A stretch of 64,000 bases of DNA from CAYFWF01 sp964346815 (GTDB lineage Bacteria; Acidobacteriota; Aminicenantia; Aminicenantales; Aminicenantaceae): NCBI GenBank assembly GCA_964346815.1, contig CAYFWF010000021.1, forward strand, positions 20,173-84,172, written 5' to 3'. A program made the position numbers and the translations under genes. Positions 59,715 to 64,000 of the stretch are shown here, piece after piece. The notes beneath the pieces were generated by a model. That model was given only the letters and a program-made list of their open reading frames with translations, was not told the origin of the DNA and did no database searches. Each line of letters opens with the position of its first letter. Positions within the stretch are counted from its first letter, which is position 1.

Positions 59715-60908
59715 ATGGCAGAAAAAACCGAGCGGTTGTATTTTGAGTCTCCTTATCAGGTCGAATTTGAGGCACATATCATAAAAAGGACCTTTTATGA
59801 GGGGAAGCCTGCTCTGGTTCTCGATCAAACGTGTTTTTATCCCGAAGGGGGCGGACAACCGGCGGATGGAGGGACTCTCAACGGGATTCGCGTTCAGGCG
59901 GTTTTAGAGGAAAATGATGAAATCATCCATGTGCTCGAGGAGGAGGTGACTTCTGATGAAGTCATAGGCAGGATTGATTGGGAGAGGCGCTTCGACCATA
60001 TGCAGCAGCATGCGGGACAGCATGTCCTTTCCCAGTGTCTTGTCCAGCTTCTCGGAGCTGAAACCCGGTCCTTTCATCTGGGAGAGGAGGCGTCCACATT
60101 GGAGATCGACAAAAGGGAGATAACCGAAGAAGAAGTGGAGGGCGTAGAGAAGCTGGCAAACGCGGTCGTTTTCGAGAACAGAGAAATCAAATCAAAATTC
60201 GTCAGGGAAGACGATATTCCCAAAGTTCCCCTGAGAAGACCGCCGAAGAAAGAAGGGGCGATCCGGGTCGTTGAGGTCTCTGATTTCGATCATTCTGCCT
60301 GTGGGGGAACCCATCCACAAAGAACCGGTGAGATCGGAACGATCAAAATCATAAGGTGGGAGAGGATTCGGAACAATATAAGACTGGAATTTTTGTGCGG
60401 TGGAAGGGCTCTTGAGGATTACATCCAAAAACACAGAGATATGCGTCACCTTTCGAACCGGTTGACCGTCGATGAGAGTGAAGTGCTGGCTTCGTTCGAG
60501 AAAATCGCCTCAGAACTCAAAACTCAGAAGATTCGGGCGAGAAAGATGCGGGAAAAGCTCATTCATTATGAAGCCGAGAAGCTCTTGCAGGAAGATCGTG
60601 ATAGAATCATTCGAAAAATATATACGGAAAGAACTCCGGAAGAAATCAGGGGTCTGGCACTTGCTGTCATAAGGAAAGGGGAGGTCATCGCTCTTTTTGG
60701 ACTGAGAGGAGAAGAGCGCGGACATGTGTTTCTCGCCCGATCAGAGGCTTTTGACTTGGATCTGCGGGAGCTCGTGCCGGTTGTCTCTCCTTTGATAAAG
60801 GGGAAAGGAGGAGGACGGCCGAGTTTGGTCGAAATGGCGGGAGAGAAAAAGGAAGAGTTGAAGAAAGCCCTGGAGAAAGCTCACGAGTGGGTGAGCCAAA
60901 AGCTTTAA
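59715..60908 (+). CDS. Alanyl-tRNA editing protein (AlaX-like, with DHHA1)
   Basis: 397 residues. The N-terminal editing part (about 1-250) has YPEGGGQPADGG, the zinc motif HMQQHAGQHVLSQ (HxxxH, about 96-100) and CGGTHPQRTGEIG (CxxxH, about 195-199). A helical linker (about 255-315) and a DHHA1 domain (about 320-397, KGKGGGRPSLVEMAGE) follow. It hydrolyses mischarged Ser- or Gly-tRNA(Ala) in trans. The fusion with DHHA1 is the AlaX-L type. The gene lies 192 bp after rnhC and is convergent with a permease gene. Confidence 0.9.
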   Translation: MAEKTERLYFESPYQVEFEAHIIKRTFYEGKPALVLDQTCFYPEGGGQPADGGTLNGIRVQAVLEENDEIIHVLEEEVTSDEVIGRIDWERRFDHMQQHAGQHVLSQCLVQLLGAETRSFHLGEEASTLEIDKREITEEEVEGVEKLANAVVFENREIKSKFVREDDIPKVPLRRPPKKEGAIRVVEVSDFDHSACGGTHPQRTGEIGTIKIIRWERIRNNIRLEFLCGGRALEDYIQKHRDMRHLSNRLTVDESEVLASFEKIASELKTQKIRARKMREKLIHYEAEKLLQEDRDRIIRKIYTERTPEEIRGLALAVIRKGEVIALFGLRGEERGHVFLARSEAFDLDLRELVPVVSPLIKGKGGGRPSLVEMAGEKKEELKKALEKAHEWVSQKL

Positions 60909-60922
60909 ACCCCGGATTGTTG

Positions 60923-62170
60923 TCATTCGTAGCGAAGTGATACGATGGGATCGAGTCTGGCCGCCTTCTGCGCCGGAAAGATGCCGAAGAAGATCCCCAC
61001 AGAGACAGAGACAAAGAATCCAAGAAATACTGACCACATGGTAACCGAAGCGGGAAGCGGCGTTGCCGCCTTCACAAGAAGCGCTATTCCGAAACCCACC
61101 AAGATACCGATCATCCCTCCTGTCCCCGTCAGAAAGACCGCTTCGATCAGGAACTGTTTCAAAATGTCGGCCGAACGGGCACCGATCGCTTTGCGGATGC
61201 CGATCTCTCGGGTCCTCTCTTTTACAGAGACCAGCATGATGTTCATCACCCCGATGCCGCCTACGAGCAGTCCGATAGAAGAGATCACAATCATCACCAG
61301 ATAAGCAGCTCCAGTCAGTTGGTTGTAAAGATCGATGATTGTATCCTGGGTGTAAACCGCGAAATCATTGGGTTTCCCGGGGGGGACTTTCCTCCGGATT
61401 CTGAGAAGATTTATGATCTGTTCTATGGCCAAATCCAGGTATTCGTGTTTTGTGGGAGCGGCAACAAACTGAAGCTGAGAGAGGTCGTAGGGATAATGTT
61501 TCATCAATGTCGTTATCGGGATGCCTACGAAGTTGTCCTGGCTCTGACCGAAAAAGCTCCCTCTCTTTTTGAGGACACCAATGACGGTGAATTTTTCTGG
61601 CCCGATTCTTATGTCTTTTCCCAAAGGATTTTCATGGGGGAAGAGCGTCTCTGCCAGCTCATACCCGAGGACACAGACTTTGGCGCGGTGAACGACCTCG
61701 GTTTCAGTGAAGAACCGTCCTCGCTCAGGGAGATAGACCGAAAGGACTTCAGGCTGTTTTTCATTCATGCCCAAAATCAAGGCATCACGGCTTTTCCTGC
61801 TTTGGTATTTGATGGGAATATCTTCGAAAACGTCCACAACCATCGAGGCCACGACTGCCTTGACATAGGAACATTCTTCTTGAATAGCCAAGGCATCCTC
61901 GAACGTCAGGTCTTCTCTCTGTCTTTCTTCTTCCGACAAGCGCCCGGTCTGTATGCCCGGTTCGAATTTTTCCACGATGATGATATCGGACCCGATAGAT
62001 TCCAGCTCGCTCAGAAAGGAACGATTCAGCCCCTGGATAATGGAAACCATCCCGATCACCGTCATGACACCTATCACGATTCCCAACAGCGTCAGAAAAG
62101 ATCGCAATTTATGGACCCTGAGCGAATCGAATGCCATGCCGACAATTTCCCCTAAGATGCCCAATCTCAT
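60923..62170 (-). CDS. MacB-like ABC transporter permease, second of a pair
   Basis: 415 residues: TM1 near residues 20-45 (FLTLLGIVIGVMTVIG), a periplasmic MacB_PCD domain (about 50-270) and the FtsX block (about 285-410) with RTREIGIRKAIGARSADILKQFLIEA. It ends in SLRYE, as many permeases do. It overlaps the upstream permease by ATGA, so the two are translationally coupled and likely form a heterodimer. No ABC ATPase gene is adjacent on either side, in contrast to typical MacB which carries its own ATPase domain. Confidence 0.9.
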   Translation of the reverse strand: MRLGILGEIVGMAFDSLRVHKLRSFLTLLGIVIGVMTVIGMVSIIQGLNRSFLSELESIGSDIIIVEKFEPGIQTGRLSEEERQREDLTFEDALAIQEECSYVKAVVASMVVDVFEDIPIKYQSRKSRDALILGMNEKQPEVLSVYLPERGRFFTETEVVHRAKVCVLGYELAETLFPHENPLGKDIRIGPEKFTVIGVLKKRGSFFGQSQDNFVGIPITTLMKHYPYDLSQLQFVAAPTKHEYLDLAIEQIINLLRIRRKVPPGKPNDFAVYTQDTIIDLYNQLTGAAYLVMIVISSIGLLVGGIGVMNIMLVSVKERTREIGIRKAIGARSADILKQFLIEAVFLTGTGGMIGILVGFGIALLVKAATPLPASVTMWSVFLGFFVSVSVGIFFGIFPAQKAARLDPIVSLRYE

Positions 62171-63402
62171 TGTTCTGACCTGAGTGATTCGATAGGATCG
62201 AGTTTGGACGCCTTGCTGGCTGGATACATCCCAAAAAAGATCCCCACTGAAGCAGAGACGAGAATAGCAACAATGATAGAGAAAGGATCGACCGTCGAGG
62301 GCATGGAGGTGGTCAGCGTTACGACCCTGGCAATGAGGAATCCCATGAGTATACCGACAAGGCCCCCCACCGTAGACAGTGCTCCTGCTTCTATCAAGAA
62401 TTGGAACAGGATATCCATCCGTCGCGCCCCCACTGCCATGCGGATGCCGATCTCTTTCGTTCTCTCTGTGACCGCTACCAGCATGATATTCATGACCACG
62501 ATTCCTCCCACGATGAGGGCGATCGAGGAGATCGCTATCATGGCAAAATAGATGCCAGATGTGGCGGCTTTATAGATTTGGATAAAAGTTTCTGAGGTTC
62601 GGAACGCAAAATCGTCAGGATCATTGAAGGAAAGATGACGTTTGGCACGGAGAATGGTGCGCACTTCTTCCTGGGCTCTTGTCATTTGTTCTTGCGAGGA
62701 GGTGTGGACGTTGATATCGATGGAACGTCTCGAACCGTATATTTTTTGAAAAGTCGTGATGGGAATGCGGACATAGTTGTCTTGACTCATTCCCAGGATT
62801 TTCCCTTTCTTCTTTCCCAGTCCCACCACCAAAAAATTCTGCTGTCCGACTTTTATCCACTTACCTAGTGGATCGACATAAGGAAAAAGCTCGTCCACGA
62901 CATCTGCACCAATCACGCAGACGTTCCGGGAGTGATCCTCATCTTCTTTCAAGAGATGTCTTCCTCTTTCCAGTTCTTCAACGCTCCCGATCAAATGGTC
63001 CACATAGGTGACTCCCCGAACTTCGACATTTTTAAGGGATTGGGGACCATACTTCACAGTGCGAGAAGTGGATGCACTCGCTCCCACCAGCTCGCATTCT
63101 GTGCATTGGCGCCTAAGGAGTCTCATGTCATCCAGAGTGAGATTCTTCCGCTTGAGCTGCTCTCTATACTCTTGAATGGACCTTATTCCGATGGAGAATT
63201 TCGAGATCGAAAAATCATTCGCTCCGTAAAAAGCCATCTTGCTGTATACATACTTGTTCAAGCCTTGAATTATGGAGACAACGGCAATGATGGTGAGAAC
63301 GCCGATGATGATTCCCAGCAGAGTAAGGAATGTCCTGAGCTTGCTGGCCCAGAGCGAGCTCATTGCCATGGCGATGGATTCGCCGACTTGAAGTCTAGCC
63401 AT
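62167..63402 (-). CDS. MacB-like ABC transporter permease, first of a pair
   Basis: 411 residues, paralogous to the downstream permease: TM1 (FLTLLGIIIGVLTIIAVV, about 24-41), periplasmic domain (about 50-270) and FtsX block (about 285-405) with RTKEIGIRMAVGARRMDILFQFLIEA. Ends LDPIESLRSEQ. GGGAG lies 5 bases before the ATG. It begins the two-gene unit. The 533 bp upstream (63403-63935) hold no ATPase gene, so the energising subunit is not local. Confidence 0.9.
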   Translation of the reverse strand: MARLQVGESIAMAMSSLWASKLRTFLTLLGIIIGVLTIIAVVSIIQGLNKYVYSKMAFYGANDFSISKFSIGIRSIQEYREQLKRKNLTLDDMRLLRRQCTECELVGASASTSRTVKYGPQSLKNVEVRGVTYVDHLIGSVEELERGRHLLKEDEDHSRNVCVIGADVVDELFPYVDPLGKWIKVGQQNFLVVGLGKKKGKILGMSQDNYVRIPITTFQKIYGSRRSIDINVHTSSQEQMTRAQEEVRTILRAKRHLSFNDPDDFAFRTSETFIQIYKAATSGIYFAMIAISSIALIVGGIVVMNIMLVAVTERTKEIGIRMAVGARRMDILFQFLIEAGALSTVGGLVGILMGFLIARVVTLTTSMPSTVDPFSIIVAILVSASVGIFFGMYPASKASKLDPIESLRSEQ

Positions 63403-63894
63403 TCTTCTCCCTTATATGGAATCTTACCTCTCCATTATATAGGATACGGGAGGCCAAGAAAATGGTTTTTGAACGAAGCATCTTTTTCCATAATGATGCC
63501 AAGTTTTTGGAAATCTCAGTAAGCCTCTCTATTTCCGTGATACTAGAAGGCTCTCTATCGGCCTTTGGAAATGGTTTTGCTCAAGTGAAGATTTTTAACG
63601 CCATTCCTTTGCCGCCCTTCTCGGCGGCGCTGAACTGCGCACCATAACACCCAACTCTCCTCCTTTATCCTCTGTTCCCGTGCCTGCACACAACTGGTAT
63701 CCTTTGGCAAAGTCGTGCTCAATACAGCATCGCCGTCTGACTGAGTCAGATACTCTCGAAGAACGGCAGGAATGGCTGGGTTAGGTTGGGTCGGAATCTT
63801 CAATAATCGCTTCAACCATTCCCAAAAGCCGCATTTGTCACGGAAACAGACTGGCTTCCGTTTTTGGAACGTTGTTCTTAAGAGAAAATTGTTG
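63403..63894. other. Gene-poor intergenic region with one hairpin
   Basis: No convincing gene is seen in about 490 bp. A perfect 6-bp hairpin GCCGCC-CTTCTC-GGCGGC lies at 63611-63628. A minus-strand open frame of 121 codons (63555-63920) has no recognisable domain, is unusually rich in Arg, Lys and Cys, and has no ribosome site, so it is not called. Confidence 0.35.
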
Positions 63895-63923
63895 TTGACA
63901 GGTTTTGGATGAGGAAACACAAT
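63895..63923 (+). promoter_or_regulatory. Candidate promoter for the dehydrogenase at the window end
   Basis: TTGACA (63895-63900), 17 bp spacer, CACAAT (63918-63923). The predicted transcript start lies only a few bases before ATG 63936, so translation would be almost leaderless. Confidence 0.4.
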
Positions 63924-63935
63924 AGGGTGAAAACA

Positions 63936-64000
63936 ATGAAGGCCGTGATGCTCAGAGACCGAAGAATCTGTGTCGAAGAGACTCCCGTTCCCTTGATTGG
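63936..64000 (+). CDS. Zinc-type/medium-chain alcohol dehydrogenase, 3' end outside window
   Basis: Only the first 21 residues are visible: MKAVMLRDRRICVEETPVPL, the typical N-terminus of medium-chain dehydrogenases (MKAvv....ve.vPvP). An in-frame ATG at 63909 is an alternative start. The enzyme would be an NAD(P)-dependent alcohol or polyol dehydrogenase; the catalytic part lies beyond the window. Confidence 0.6.
   Translation, partial: MKAVMLRDRRICVEETPVPLI

Noticed and set aside
61319..62155. 278-codon open frame antisense to a MacB-like permease
   Set aside because: The sense frame has clear FtsX motifs; the antisense frame is charge-patterned shadow sequence.
63555..63920. 121-codon minus-strand frame near the right end, considered as a gene or transposase remnant
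   Set aside because: No DDE, zinc-finger or other motif, no ribosome site, and it overlaps the likely promoter at 63895.
1..64000. CRISPR array, prophage or complete insertion sequence
   Set aside because: No regularly spaced direct repeats, no phage structural genes and no intact transposase were found on either strand.

Overview
This 64 kb window is a gene-dense bacterial chromosome segment of moderate GC (estimated by eye at just under 50%). It holds about 50 protein-coding genes, one tRNA and no CRISPR array or intact insertion sequence. Gene content points to an anaerobic, diderm, fermentative bacterium: many exported or lipid-anchored hydrolases, stand-alone FtsX/MacB-type permeases, HisKA_2 sensor kinases, a NuoEFG plus NfnAB-like flavin/iron-sulfur operon, a DUF885 protein and RNase HIII. 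The best guess is Candidatus Aminicenantes or a nearby Acidobacteriota-type lineage. That is inference from gene content only. Most genes have strong GGAGG-type ribosome sites, and several promoters look like sigma-70 sites.

Layout. 0-4 kb: M23 endopeptidase (5' end cut by the window), a membrane protein, an amidase. 4-12 kb: a large stand-alone FtsX-type permease, a divergent phosphofructokinase, a class I fructose-bisphosphate aldolase and an M16 lipoprotein protease. 12-16 kb: WbqC-like protein, GH172/DUF2961 protein, a ribbon-helix-helix-like protein and an unknown lipoprotein. 16-22 kb: multi-PAS sensor kinase, TrmA-like methyltransferase, MthK-like K+ channel, RmuC, tRNA-Lys(CTT). 22-29 kb: a small membrane protein, a decayed gene, a serine hydrolase, an M28 peptidase, a second sensor kinase and a PilZ protein. 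29-32 kb: RNA-like intergenic regions, a 4-OT tautomerase, a pseudopilin-like protein, and a J-like protein paired with a MinD-type ATPase. 32-38 kb: omega subunit, then a minus-strand run of FabH, DUF885, TatD, polyprenyl synthase and CYTH. 38-49 kb: DsbD-N-like protein, epimerase, S55 peptidase plus beta-propeller, EF-P plus GHMP kinase, MBL hydrolase, amidohydrolase, CaCA antiporter. 49-59.5 kb: the redox operon (AlaDH-like, NuoE, NuoF, NuoG-like, NfnA, NfnB, CoA-transferase, RNase HIII). 59.7-64 kb: alanyl-tRNA editing protein, two MacB-like permeases and the start of a medium-chain dehydrogenase.

Working together: the 49-59 kb operon appears to be the metabolic centre. An AlaDH-like enzyme, NADH-handling NuoEF modules and an Nfn-type NADPH/ferredoxin transhydrogenase would link NADH, NADPH and ferredoxin pools, with a CoA-transferase supplying or recycling acyl-CoA.

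The least explained items are: a promoter-driven ~89-nt structured RNA candidate (29.38-29.47 kb, minus strand); a dispersed ~58-bp hairpin element at 16.07 and 29.95 kb; two REP/MITE-like elements with related ends; a PFK lacking its phosphate-binding loop; and a DUF885 protein without its metal motif.
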